Shown: positions 14,350 through 22,790 of the stretch, piece by piece | Position numbering within the stretch: position 1 is the first letter of the stretch | Layout of the letters: the number at the start of each line of letters is the position of its first letter | Assembly: GCA_045652125.1 (NCBI GenBank) | Contig: JAZRTT010000001.1 | Span: 1-32,012 of the forward strand | Origin: Avoscillospira sp045652125 | GTDB taxonomy: Bacteria > Bacillota > Clostridia > Oscillospirales > Oscillospiraceae | Length of the DNA stretch: 32,012 nt | Direction: 5' to 3' | The notes under the pieces: generated by a model | The model's input: only the letters and a program-made list of their open reading frames with translations | Told to the model about the DNA's origin: nothing | Databases searched by the model: none | Position numbers and translations under genes: made by a program

Positions 14350-17300
14350 GTGAATGAAGTGAAACGCCGCGGAATTTACAATCGAATATGGTTCCCGGTG
14401 GCACTTCTGCTGATCGTCTTGCTGAGTTTCAGTGCCGCTCGGGGCATGAAGGTACAGGCCCTGGCCATGGAGCAGCAAGCCCGCTGTGGTATCGCAGTGC
14501 ATACCCACAGCGATGCCTGCTATCAAGATGGCAGGTTGGTGTGCAGCACACCGGTCCACACCCATACTCGCAACTGCTACCTGGTGCTGCTGAAGGATAA
14601 TGATATCAACACCCTTCTGGAGCAGGTGCAGGAGCAAAAAGACCACAGTCTGGAAGGACTCATCGGTCAGACCGTGGACAATGCGCTGCAGTATAACACA
14701 GACTTGACCTCCCCCATGGTGACCATGCAGGCAGAGCCTGTGGATGTGGCAGCCATCAATGAGACCATCGTGGAGCAGAACATCCAGCCCATGATCGTCC
14801 TTAATGAGGATCTTTACAACGGATCCGGTGGCTCCAATGGCGAACTGCCCCAGGAGCCGATCAAGAGCAGCAGAGGAGAGCTGCTTCTCGGCGCATCGGA
14901 AGATCCCCTGCAGACAGGGCAGCCTCTTTTGGGGCAGTCTGCGCAGCAAATATCCGGCTCCGGCATATCGCCCATGTCGTTGGATGACCCGGTTGCCACA
15001 GGCAGCAGCAAAGCCAACTACTATGTGTATTTAGATGGCAGATGGAGGACCGTCGGCACGCTGGATTTCTCCACGGCTCGCAGCGGCAACCGATACTACG
15101 CACGAGAGACGACCTCCGAGATCGCATCGTTGTATAGTCAGGCGCTGGGGATTTCTGTGCCGACCGGTGATATTCGCCTGATCTATGCAGCCAGCGCCAA
15201 TGCTGCCGACTACAGCTGGACGGACGGAGAGATCAGCGGCAGCTATACATATTACGGTAGAAACTACTCCAAACAAAACGATGCCAGAAAGGCAAAATAT
15301 GTCCGCCTGGTAGATGCCGCCGGCGATCCTCTGGCCTTCTATACTGTGACCATGGCCTACCCCGATGGCAGAGAGGAAACGCAGATCGTCCGTGCCGGCC
15401 AGACGGTGACATTGCCGGAGGAATATACCTGGCAGGCAAACGACAATGAATATGTGGGCGGTACACCGGTGGAGATCCATACGACCACCAACTTTGTGGC
15501 CAGGGAGGCAGACGGCAAGCTCCGCATCTCTTATGATGTGAACTTCCCCAATGCATCCGGTGTCAATGTGGCAACAAGACCCACCCTCATGGGCATGGCA
15601 GTGACATTTATCACCGATACCATTGAGGAGCAGACCAGTGTCCGCCTGCGCAATGTATCTCAGCAGCAGGTCGAAGGCAAGGTCAGTGGCCACGGCTACG
15701 GCCTGTCCCGTATGATCGCCTTCCAGGGGTGGCAGATCGAAGGAACGGACATCATCTTAAATCCCAACTCCAATGTCTCCTGGCAGGAGCTGCAGGCCTA
15801 TATGAACGGCGGCAGCCGACTGGACCTGGTAGGTGTCTGGGAGTCTCGGTCGCTGCAGACCGCCAGTTTCTATATCCGCTACGACTCTGTGGCGGTGGAT
15901 ACGGAGGGCAACCAGACCAGTCAGGACTCCAACCTGTATACGCCGGAGCTGTTTGCCGCCTTTGTCGGCGGTGAGGATGCGGCAAGCCTCTCTGTCAATG
16001 AGCTGAATAACCGCTATTATATTGCCGATACTTCCTCGGATAACTCCTACGGTGCTGACCAGGAGATCCGAGCCCTGTATGGTCAGCATACAGGAATCTG
16101 GCTGGAGAGCTTCCCCAATGACAGAGATATTTTTGAAAAGCTGAAGGACTATGCCACTTATCTGAAAGTGGATGGCGAACCGGTCAATGTCAACGACCTG
16201 AACGACAGTGCTTATACCATTCGCTGGTATGTGTTCAAATGTCAGGACGATGCATGGCACGTTGACGGACGCCTGTTGAAAAAGGAAGGCCTGCTGGATG
16301 TGACCAAGCACTTTGCCGGCAATAAAGAGGCCATGGCTGCCGCACAGGCCGGCTTCTTCATCAACGCCTGGGATGAAGATGAAGAGCATAACCTCCTGTT
16401 ATATATTGAAGAGCCGCAAGAGGCTGTGGACGGTACCGTCCTTGTGCCGTCGGAATCCGACGGCACAACATTCACCTGGAAGCTGGACGGCATTGAGTAT
16501 GGCGAGCTTTGGACCTTTGTGGAAGATCCCGGGATCAGCGCCGGTGAGGTGGTCACCTACAGCCGTCTTCCCCAACCGCCGCCCGGTGAGGAGGACGAGC
16601 TCGAGCCACCGGATGAACCTGAGCCGCTTGACGAGCCTGAGCCGCTTGACGAGCCTGAGCCGCTTGACGAGCCTGAGCCGCTTGACGAGCCTGAGCCGCT
16701 TGACGAACCCGAGCCGCTTGACGAGCCCGAGCCGCTTGACGAGCCTGAGCCGCTTGACGAGCCTGAGCCGCTGGACGAACCCGAGCCGCTTGACGAGCCC
16801 GAGCCGCTTGACGAGCCTGAGCCGCTTGACGAGCCTGAGCCGCTGGACGAGCCTGAGCCGCTGGATGAGCCTGAGCCGCTTGACGAGCCTGAGCCGCTTG
16901 ACGAGCCTGAGCCGCTGGACGAGCCTGAGCCACTTGACGAACCCGAGCCGCTTGACGAGCCCGAGCCGCTTGACGAGCCTGAGCCGCTTGACGAACCCGA
17001 GCCACTTGACGAGCCGGAACCCATGGACGAGCCCGAGCCGCCCGAGAGCAGCCCCATGGCACTGACCAAGGCTGCCGAGCGTGAGATCGTCGTCCACAGC
17101 GACTATCGTGTGGTGGATGCCTACAACCAGCAGAACAAATCGGGAACAGGCACAGAAGTACAGGTTTACGGCATGACCTATGCCACCGATATGGGCGATG
17201 TGCAGGCGCTGCGAGTGGAATTTACCAACATCTATCACACCACGGATTCCATCATCATCAAGAAAGAGGATGCCGCCACCGGCAGCCCCATCGGCGGTGC

Positions 17301-18441
17301 GGTGTTCGGCTTGGAGCAAAATGGTACGCCTTTGTCCTTCTACTATGATGAAATGGGAGAGCGCTATATCTACGATCCGGAATACGGCGATGTGACAGCA
17401 CTTTCCGGCACGGAGAGCGGCTATTACGAGATCGTCATTGAAGGCTTCAGCTATGATGACGGCGAGATCGTGGTGCAGGAGCTGCAGGCACCGGAGGGCT
17501 ATGCCCCGGTGGAAAGCCTTTCCGTCGGCTATGATGAAGATGGCCGGATCGCCCTGCTGACACCGACGGATATGGCGACCTATGAAAACGGTCTCTTGGT
17601 AGTCCGCAACTCTACGGACATGCTGGAAGTGTCTGTGGAGAAACAGTGGCTGTGTCCTGTGGAGGAATGGCAGCCTGTGATCGTGCAGCTATTGGCAAAC
17701 GGCATGCCGGTCAATACGGTCATCCCCGGTGTGGAGCCAAGCCTTGTGCTGGAGGAAGAAAACGGCTACAGCGCCATGTGGTCGGATCTGCCCCTGTATG
17801 CCAACGGTGAACAGATCGTCTGGTCTGTCCGAGAGACGAGAATTGGCAACGAGGATTGCCTGCCGGACTTCACCTTTGCCAACTGGCTGGTGGACTATGG
17901 TGTGCCAAGCTATGTCTATGATGACGACGGCGCATTGTCTGCCGTGCATTTCACCGTGACCAACGATACCAGACGCACCATGCTGCGCCTCATTAAGACC
18001 AATATGGGCGGCGGCATCCGCCTGGGCGGTGCGACCTTTGTGCTGGAGCGCCTGATGGATGATGGTACGGAGGATCCCTCCTTCATTGTCAGAGAGGCTG
18101 TTACCACAGCCGATGGCACCATCACCTTCGACAATGTGAAGTACGGCGACTACCGCCTGACAGAGCTGCATCCGCCCGATGGCTATCTGGAGATGGAGCT
18201 TCCCATCTATCTGACCATCCAAACCGATGGTATGGTGGTGGTGCAGGAGCATCCCTACGCCGCACCCGGCATGACTGCCTTTACCATCCATGTAAAAAAT
18301 CAACCGGAAACGCCCATGCCTGCCACCGGCGGCAAGGGTACCGGAGGATATACAGCCATTGGCCTAATGCTAATACTTACGGCCCTTGGCTATGCGCTCC
18401 CAAAATACAAGAGGAAGGGGGGCGCACCGCCAGCCGGTTGA
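14350..18441 (+). CDS. Giant pilus tip adhesin with Cna-B/SpaA domains and EPLDEP stalk
   Basis: A 1363-residue wall-anchored protein. The start is GTG 14350 or GTG 14359; both have weak ribosome sites. A signal/anchor helix at about 13-30 is followed by a doubled His/Cys motif (46-77, HTHSDACY and HTHTRNCY), known from large clostridial pilin-like adhesins. Next is a roughly 650-residue head. A 23-unit EPLDEP array (about 758-895) then forms a stalk. After it come SpaA/Cna-B isopeptide-type repeats: about 965-1075, 1090-1185 and 1215-1310, with the family's E-L-Q-A-P-E-G-Y and E-L-H-P-P-D-G-Y boxes. The C-terminus has sorting motif Met-Pro-Ala-Thr-Gly (1323-1327), a hydrophobic helix and a KYKRKGG tail. 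It is probably the pilus tip protein. The ligand is unknown. Confidence 0.88.
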   Translation: MNEVKRRGIYNRIWFPVALLLIVLLSFSAARGMKVQALAMEQQARCGIAVHTHSDACYQDGRLVCSTPVHTHTRNCYLVLLKDNDINTLLEQVQEQKDHSLEGLIGQTVDNALQYNTDLTSPMVTMQAEPVDVAAINETIVEQNIQPMIVLNEDLYNGSGGSNGELPQEPIKSSRGELLLGASEDPLQTGQPLLGQSAQQISGSGISPMSLDDPVATGSSKANYYVYLDGRWRTVGTLDFSTARSGNRYYARETTSEIASLYSQALGISVPTGDIRLIYAASANAADYSWTDGEISGSYTYYGRNYSKQNDARKAKYVRLVDAAGDPLAFYTVTMAYPDGREETQIVRAGQTVTLPEEYTWQANDNEYVGGTPVEIHTTTNFVAREADGKLRISYDVNFPNASGVNVATRPTLMGMAVTFITDTIEEQTSVRLRNVSQQQVEGKVSGHGYGLSRMIAFQGWQIEGTDIILNPNSNVSWQELQAYMNGGSRLDLVGVWESRSLQTASFYIRYDSVAVDTEGNQTSQDSNLYTPELFAAFVGGEDAASLSVNELNNRYYIADTSSDNSYGADQEIRALYGQHTGIWLESFPNDRDIFEKLKDYATYLKVDGEPVNVNDLNDSAYTIRWYVFKCQDDAWHVDGRLLKKEGLLDVTKHFAGNKEAMAAAQAGFFINAWDEDEEHNLLLYIEEPQEAVDGTVLVPSESDGTTFTWKLDGIEYGELWTFVEDPGISAGEVVTYSRLPQPPPGEEDELEPPDEPEPLDEPEPLDEPEPLDEPEPLDEPEPLDEPEPLDEPEPLDEPEPLDEPEPLDEPEPLDEPEPLDEPEPLDEPEPLDEPEPLDEPEPLDEPEPLDEPEPLDEPEPLDEPEPLDEPEPLDEPEPLDEPEPLDEPEPMDEPEPPESSPMALTKAAEREIVVHSDYRVVDAYNQQNKSGTGTEVQVYGMTYATDMGDVQALRVEFTNIYHTTDSIIIKKEDAATGSPIGGAVFGLEQNGTPLSFYYDEMGERYIYDPEYGDVTALSGTESGYYEIVIEGFSYDDGEIVVQELQAPEGYAPVESLSVGYDEDGRIALLTPTDMATYENGLLVVRNSTDMLEVSVEKQWLCPVEEWQPVIVQLLANGMPVNTVIPGVEPSLVLEEENGYSAMWSDLPLYANGEQIVWSVRETRIGNEDCLPDFTFANWLVDYGVPSYVYDDDGALSAVHFTVTNDTRRTMLRLIKTNMGGGIRLGGATFVLERLMDDGTEDPSFIVREAVTTADGTITFDNVKYGDYRLTELHPPDGYLEMELPIYLTIQTDGMVVVQEHPYAAPGMTAFTIHVKNQPETPMPATGGKGTGGYTAIGLMLILTALGYALPKYKRKGGAPPAG
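16621..17034 (+). repeat. 23-unit 18-bp tandem repeat encoding EPLDEP
   Basis: The unit GAGCCGCTTGACGAGCCT repeats 23 times without interruption. Twenty-two copies encode Glu-Pro-Leu-Asp-Glu-Pro and the last encodes Glu-Pro-Met-Asp-Glu-Pro. Copies differ only at synonymous sites (CTT/CTG, GAG/GAA, CCT/CCC), showing higher-order blocks from slippage or recombination. The product is a rigid acidic Pro-rich stalk inside the adhesin. The copy number is likely to vary between strains, changing stalk length without breaking the frame because the unit is a multiple of three. Confidence 0.97.
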
Positions 18442-18489
18442 TGGATATTCAAAAAATAAAAAAATCTACATAAAAAGGAGAAAATCACT

Positions 18490-20073
18490 ATGAAAAAGTT
18501 CTTAGCACTTTTGTTGGCAGTTATGATGCTGGCAGCCATGGTCGTTGGCGTCAGCGCCACCGAAACTGCCACCCCCATCACCATCACCATCACCAACGAA
18601 GCCCCCGACCATGTGTATGAAGCCTATCAGGTCTTTGCCGGCTCCCTGTCCGCCACCGGCGTTCTGTCCGACGTGGAATGGGGCTCTGGCGTCAACGGCA
18701 CTGCCCTGCTGGCAGCCCTGAAGGCCAGCGATCTGTTCCTGAAGGACGGCGTCAACCAGTTTGCCGCCTGCACCGATGCCGCCGCTGTGGCAAAGGTCCT
18801 GGGTTCCTGGAGCTACAACGAAGCCCCCATCAAGAATTTTGCCGATGTGATCAGCCAGAACCTGTCCACCACCTGCTATACCTCCGCCGACCAGGCCGAT
18901 GATGCCTATGTGATCACGGTGGATAAGGTGGGCTACTATTTCATCAAGGATACCGCAGCCGTTTCCGGCGAGGATGCCATGACCGACTACCTGCTGCAGG
19001 TGGTCAAGACCATCGAAGTGGCCCCCAAGACCTCCGCTCCCACCTTCAAAAAGACCGTCAACTCCACTCTGGAAGGTACTTATGCCGAAGCCATCGATGC
19101 CCAGATCGGCGACACCGTCTACTTCAAGCTGGAGAGCAAGCTGCCCAGCCTGTACAGCGACTATAAGCAGTATCACGTCCATATGTCCGATGTCCTGCCC
19201 GACGGCCTGAAGGCCAAGGCTGTGGAAAATGTCTATGTCCAGCACGCATCCGGCTCCACTACCGCCCTCACCAGCACCCAGTATACTTCCACCCTCTCTG
19301 ACCACGAAGTGTTCGTGGACCTGGGGGATGTGAAGTCCAAGCTCACCCTGAACCTCAATGACACCCTGGTGGTCAAGTACTCCGCCACCGTCACCACCGA
19401 TGCCATCATGGGTCAGGGCGAGGACGGCCTGGGCAACCTGAACACTGCCACTCTGGAAGCGTCCAACAACATGAACCAGCCTGCCGATACGCCCAATGAT
19501 GAGATCGAGCATGGCCTCATGACCGACACGGCCAGTGTCTATGTCTATCAGCTCAAGGTCACCAAGGTGGACAGCCTGACCAAGGAGCCTCTGGAAGGTG
19601 CCGAGTTCTATCTGTACCGCAATCGCACCAATGCCGACTCCACCACCACCAAGCTCTATGCCCACACCGATGCAAACGGCGTTATCACCCAGTGGAGCGA
19701 GGATACCCCCGAAACGGCCCTCCGTTCCGATGAAGACGGCGTTTTCGTCATCAAGGGTCTGGACGGCATCGCCTATCATCTGGAAGAAGTGAAGGCTCCC
19801 GACGGCTACAACAAGATGGATGCCCCCGTCCTGCTGACCATGGCTGCAACCATCAAGGGTCAGGAACTGACCGCTCTGAGCTGCACCGCTGACGGCTCCA
19901 GAAGCGTCGGCACTGTGGCAGACGGTCTGGTGGCAGTCTCCGTCAACAACACCTCCGGTGCCACCCTGCCTGCTACCGGCGGCGTGGGTACTACCATGTT
20001 CTACATCGCAGGTGCTGCGCTGCTGCTGGGTGCAGCTGTGCTGATCATTGTGAAGAAGCGCAAGGAAGCGTAA
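18490..20073 (+). CDS. Major backbone pilin (isopeptide-forming, LPATG)
   Basis: A 527-residue fimbrial subunit. The signal peptide spans 1-23. Domain D1 (about 25-175) ends in VAPKTSAP, where VAPK sits at the place of the canonical pilin motif YPK. Its Lys is the likely acceptor for sortase C. Next comes PTFKKTVN and a D2 domain with Ig-like strands, then a Cna-B/SpaA domain (about 355-480) starting QLKVTKVDSLTKEPLEGAEF and containing the E-box YHLEEVKAPDGYN (Glu needed for isopeptide bonds). LPATG at 493-497, a hydrophobic helix and KKRKEA complete the cell-wall sorting signal. The gene has the strongest ribosome site of the locus (AAAAAGGAG) and is followed by a hairpin. It is exported and polymerised by the next gene's product. 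Confidence 0.9.
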   Translation: MKKFLALLLAVMMLAAMVVGVSATETATPITITITNEAPDHVYEAYQVFAGSLSATGVLSDVEWGSGVNGTALLAALKASDLFLKDGVNQFAACTDAAAVAKVLGSWSYNEAPIKNFADVISQNLSTTCYTSADQADDAYVITVDKVGYYFIKDTAAVSGEDAMTDYLLQVVKTIEVAPKTSAPTFKKTVNSTLEGTYAEAIDAQIGDTVYFKLESKLPSLYSDYKQYHVHMSDVLPDGLKAKAVENVYVQHASGSTTALTSTQYTSTLSDHEVFVDLGDVKSKLTLNLNDTLVVKYSATVTTDAIMGQGEDGLGNLNTATLEASNNMNQPADTPNDEIEHGLMTDTASVYVYQLKVTKVDSLTKEPLEGAEFYLYRNRTNADSTTTKLYAHTDANGVITQWSEDTPETALRSDEDGVFVIKGLDGIAYHLEEVKAPDGYNKMDAPVLLTMAATIKGQELTALSCTADGSRSVGTVADGLVAVSVNNTSGATLPATGGVGTTMFYIAGAALLLGAAVLIIVKKRKEA

Positions 20074-20081
20074 TGATTTTC

Positions 20082-20109
20082 TCCCGTGCCCCCTTTTGGG
20101 GGCACGGGA
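20082..20109 (+). terminator. Intercistronic hairpin between pilin and sortase
   Basis: A perfect 12-bp GC-rich stem, TCCCGTGCCCCC / GGGGGCACGGGA, with TTTT loop and no T-run after it. It could partly terminate transcription or protect the abundant pilin mRNA from 3' decay, so that sortase is made in smaller amounts. The sortase ATG lies 24 bases further on. Confidence 0.75.
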
Positions 20110-20133
20110 AGATACCACCAAGGAGAACCCTGC

Positions 20134-21003
20134 ATGAAGCCGAAAAAGAACAATTCTACCACGATTTTGATAGTCCTGATCGTACTTGCAGGGCTGTCCT
20201 TGGTGCTGTATCCAACTGTCAGTAATTTTGTCAACTCCCGTTCTCAGGCGAAGGTCATTGCCACCTATCAGGAGCAGCTCAGCGGCATGGATGCCGAAGA
20301 GCATGCCAAAATGTTCTCCCAGGCAGGCAGATACAACCGTGCCCTTCTGGAGCGGGACAATGCGTTTACCTTATCCCCGGAGCTGCAGCAGCAGTATGAA
20401 GCGCTGCTGGATGTATTTGACAGCGGTGTCATGGGCTATGTGGAGATCCCCTGCATCGACTGTATGCTGCCGGTGTATCACGGAACGGAAGAGCAGGTCC
20501 TGCAGCAGGCGGCAGGTCATGTGGAATGGAGCAGCTTACCTGTGGGCGGAGAAAGCAGCCATTGTGTGATCTCCGGCCATCGGGGACTTCCCAGTGCGGA
20601 GCTGATGACCCATATTGACCGCCTGCGTGTGGGCGATCGGTTTTATCTCCATGTCCTGGATCAGACCCTGGAATATCGGGTGGATCAGATCAAGGTCGTT
20701 CTGCCGGAGGATACCACCTATCTGAAGATCGAAAAGGGAAAGGATCTTGTGACCCTTTTGACCTGTACCCCTTATGGCATCAATTCCCATCGCCTGCTGG
20801 TGCGTGGCAGCAGAGTGCTGGATGGAAAAGTATCGGCAGGTCCCTTGATCCTCAGCAATGAAGTGGAGGCTGTGAGCCTTGTATATGTGCTGCCGGTGGC
20901 CCTGCTGCTTCTGGTGGTGCTGACCTTTGCCGGTGCCGGTGTGGGTCATCTGTTTCGAAAACGAAAAAAGGAGGGAGCATCCTGTGAAGAGACAACTGTA
21001 TAG
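20134..21003 (+). CDS. Class C (pilus-polymerising) sortase
   Basis: A 289-residue transpeptidase. A longer frame begins at 20086 but falls inside the hairpin; the ATG at 20134 is preceded by AAGGAG, so it is chosen. An N-terminal membrane helix spans about 10-30. The catalytic domain holds the triad His149 (ISGHRG), Cys211 (TLLTCTPYG) and Arg220 (NSHRLLVRG). A second transmembrane helix (about 250-272) and basic tail RKRKKEG are typical of class C. The lid motif Asp-Pro-(Phe/Trp) usually seen in class C enzymes is not obvious in the segment before the core, so regulation by a lid may differ. It links backbone pilins through their Lys. Its end overlaps the next gene by 20 bases, implying coupling. 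Confidence 0.9.
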   Translation: MKPKKNNSTTILIVLIVLAGLSLVLYPTVSNFVNSRSQAKVIATYQEQLSGMDAEEHAKMFSQAGRYNRALLERDNAFTLSPELQQQYEALLDVFDSGVMGYVEIPCIDCMLPVYHGTEEQVLQQAAGHVEWSSLPVGGESSHCVISGHRGLPSAELMTHIDRLRVGDRFYLHVLDQTLEYRVDQIKVVLPEDTTYLKIEKGKDLVTLLTCTPYGINSHRLLVRGSRVLDGKVSAGPLILSNEVEAVSLVYVLPVALLLLVVLTFAGAGVGHLFRKRKKEGASCEETTV

Positions 21004-21976
21004 GCTGGCCGTTCTGGCGGTGTGCTGTGTGTTTTTCTGCGCCACGGCATTGGCTGCCGGCTGCTCCCTTCGTGTGAGCATTGAGGATGAAAATAAAAAT
21101 CCTGTCCCGGATATTTCTGTGGAAGTGTGTCAGGTGACTGCCTTTGATGGGGAAAGCCACAGCCTGCTGGAGGAATTTGCCGAGCTGGATCTGACGGCCG
21201 AGGAGCTGTCTCGGGAGAGAACGGCGGAGCAGGCAGAGCGGGTATATCAGTATATTCTGGCAAAAGAGCTGTCGGGAACCATCGTGCTGACCGATGGCAT
21301 GGGCGCCGCCAATTTTACATCCCTGGGAAAGGGCATCTATCTGGTGTTTGAACGAGGGGGACAAGTGCTGTCCTTTTCTCCCTATCTGGTGAGCCTTCCC
21401 ACATGGAGCGAGGGAGATTGGTATTACCATCTGACCACCACTCCCAAGACCATCAGCACCGACAGCCGCAGCATCATGGTCATGGTGCTGTGGGAGGATC
21501 AGGAGGATGCCGCCGGGCTTCGTCCCGATCATGTGCAGGTGACCTTGTATCGTGATGGGGTTGCCATCCGTACCGTGGTTTTGAATGAGGACTGTCAGTG
21601 GCAGCATACCTTTACCATGCTGCCGGGCAGTGGTGTGTATTCGGTGCTTCAGACTTCAGTGCAGCACTATGCCACCCGATACGAAGAAGTGGCAGAGGGC
21701 TTTTTGGTGATCAATGCATATGACCCGGATGGGGACGATCCCGACCCGCCATGGCCGCCCATCGACCCGGACGATCACCCCGATCCTCCTTCGCCGCCGA
21801 TCGATCCGGATGAAATTCCCGGTGAACCGGAGCTGCCGGAAGAGCCCCAGCCCAATGAACCGACCCTGCCCCAGACCGGCTTCCGGATATGGCCTGTGTA
21901 TTTGCTGCTGCTTCTGGGAGCTGCCCTTGTGATCTGGGGATTGGCAGAGGTCCTATTCGCCAAGGAGGAGCCATGA
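20984..21976 (+). CDS. Minor/anchor pilin with LPQTG sorting signal
   Basis: A 330-residue protein starting at GTG 20984, 10 bases after AAAAAGGAGGG and inside the sortase gene's last codons. The signal peptide spans 1-24, cleavage near ATALAAG. Two beta-rich domains follow (about 25-150 and 155-245), the first like a short Cna-B module (SLRVSIEDENKNPVPDISVEV). A Pro-Asp-rich spacer (about 245-295; repeated PPIDPD) is next, then LPQTG, a hydrophobic helix and AKEEP. Small size, Pro-rich stem and the following sortase suggest the basal subunit that fixes the pilus to the wall. Its stop codon overlaps the next start as ATGA. Confidence 0.85.
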   Translation: MKRQLYRLAVLAVCCVFFCATALAAGCSLRVSIEDENKNPVPDISVEVCQVTAFDGESHSLLEEFAELDLTAEELSRERTAEQAERVYQYILAKELSGTIVLTDGMGAANFTSLGKGIYLVFERGGQVLSFSPYLVSLPTWSEGDWYYHLTTTPKTISTDSRSIMVMVLWEDQEDAAGLRPDHVQVTLYRDGVAIRTVVLNEDCQWQHTFTMLPGSGVYSVLQTSVQHYATRYEEVAEGFLVINAYDPDGDDPDPPWPPIDPDDHPDPPSPPIDPDEIPGEPELPEEPQPNEPTLPQTGFRIWPVYLLLLLGAALVIWGLAEVLFAKEEP

Positions 21977-22575
21977 ACAGAAAAGTACGGGGCATTTTTA
22001 TGATCGTCCTGGGCCTTGTTTTGACATTCTCCGGCGCAGCGATCTATGCAAACTATGAAAGCAGAGCCAACGCAGCAAAGAACAATGCGGAAATTTTACT
22101 GCAGAGCGTCACCCGGGATATCCAAAAGCGGCGCATGTCGGCGGTAGTGACAGAAGCCCCTCAGGGGCAGATGCCCCAGACCTCAGTCAATGGTTATGCC
22201 ATTGTGGGCATCCTGCAGGTGGAGGAGGCAGATATTTCGCTGCCGGTACTGGAAAACTGGAGCTACGAGCTGTTGGAGCAGGGTCCCTGCCGTTATTCCG
22301 GAAGCCTGCAGACCGGAGATCTGGTGCTTTTGGGGCATAACTATCCCGGCCATCTGGCAGATCTGGACCAGGTGGAGGAAGGGGACTTGGTGGAGCTGAT
22401 GGATGTGGAAGGTACCGTTCACAGCTTCCAAATCGCAAAAACAGCAGTCATCCGTCCAACGGATGTCGAGGCGCTGTCGGCAGGTGATTATCCTCTGACC
22501 ATTTTTACCTGCACCCCCGGCGGCCAAAGCCGTTATGTGGTCTTCTGTGAAGCATGCACAGCATTATTGAGTTAG
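21973..22575 (+). CDS. Second sortase, probably wall-anchoring type
   Basis: A 200-residue enzyme starting at the ATG within ATGA at 21973, with AAGGAGGAG upstream. It has a single N-terminal membrane helix (about 7-26) and a catalytic core with His122 (LLGHNYPGH), Cys180 (LTIFTCTPGG) and Arg187 (QSRYVVFCE). It lacks the C-terminal helix of class C sortases and is shorter, fitting class D- or B-like enzymes; I cannot decide the class by eye. As last gene of the pilus locus it likely moves the finished pilus, or the LPQTG anchor subunit, to the cell wall. It is translationally coupled to the anchor pilin. Confidence 0.85.
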   Translation: MNRKVRGIFMIVLGLVLTFSGAAIYANYESRANAAKNNAEILLQSVTRDIQKRRMSAVVTEAPQGQMPQTSVNGYAIVGILQVEEADISLPVLENWSYELLEQGPCRYSGSLQTGDLVLLGHNYPGHLADLDQVEEGDLVELMDVEGTVHSFQIAKTAVIRPTDVEALSAGDYPLTIFTCTPGGQSRYVVFCEACTALLS

Positions 22576-22659
22576 AGATATTCTCTTATGCATTCCGGCT
22601 TGGCGGTAAATTTATGCTTGCCACATTGACGGACCGAGGCGAGGATGCCTGAAACAGAA

Positions 22660-22699
22660 AAAGACCACACTCAAGGTTTTACCCTTAAGTGTGGTCTTT
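22660..22699. terminator. Bidirectional terminator after the pilus operon
   Basis: AAAGACCACACT (22660-22671) pairs with AGTGTGGTCTTT (22688-22699), with an inner AAGG/CCTT pairing. A-rich and T-rich flanks allow use by both strands. It lies 85 bases after the second sortase. Confidence 0.85.
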
Positions 22700-22761
22700 A
22701 CTCTTGTTGCCGCCCGAAGAGAATCGGTCAAAAATTAGTTTTTATGCTAATCCCTAACCGC

Positions 22762-22785
22762 AACACCCTTTCGGGTGTTTTTTTT
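22762..22785 (+). terminator. Second terminator after the pilus operon
   Basis: AACACCC, loop TTTC, GGGTGTT and an eight-base T run. It acts on rightward transcripts and keeps pilus transcription out of the convergent glycosidase gene, whose stop codon is at 22791. Confidence 0.9.
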
Positions 22786-22790
22786 GCCGA

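Noticed and set aside
16621..17034. CRISPR array
   Set aside because: The units are directly joined with no spacers, and they are in frame inside an adhesin gene.
16557..17069. Minus-strand Ser-Gly repeat protein
   Set aside because: It is the mirror of the EPLDEP array. Any in-frame 18-bp repeat is open on several frames.
18502..20304. 600-codon open frame on the minus strand across the pilin gene
   Set aside because: It is the antisense of a clearly recognised backbone pilin with signal peptide and LPATG. The translation is low-complexity Gly/His/Ile-rich with no domain, caused by high third-position GC.
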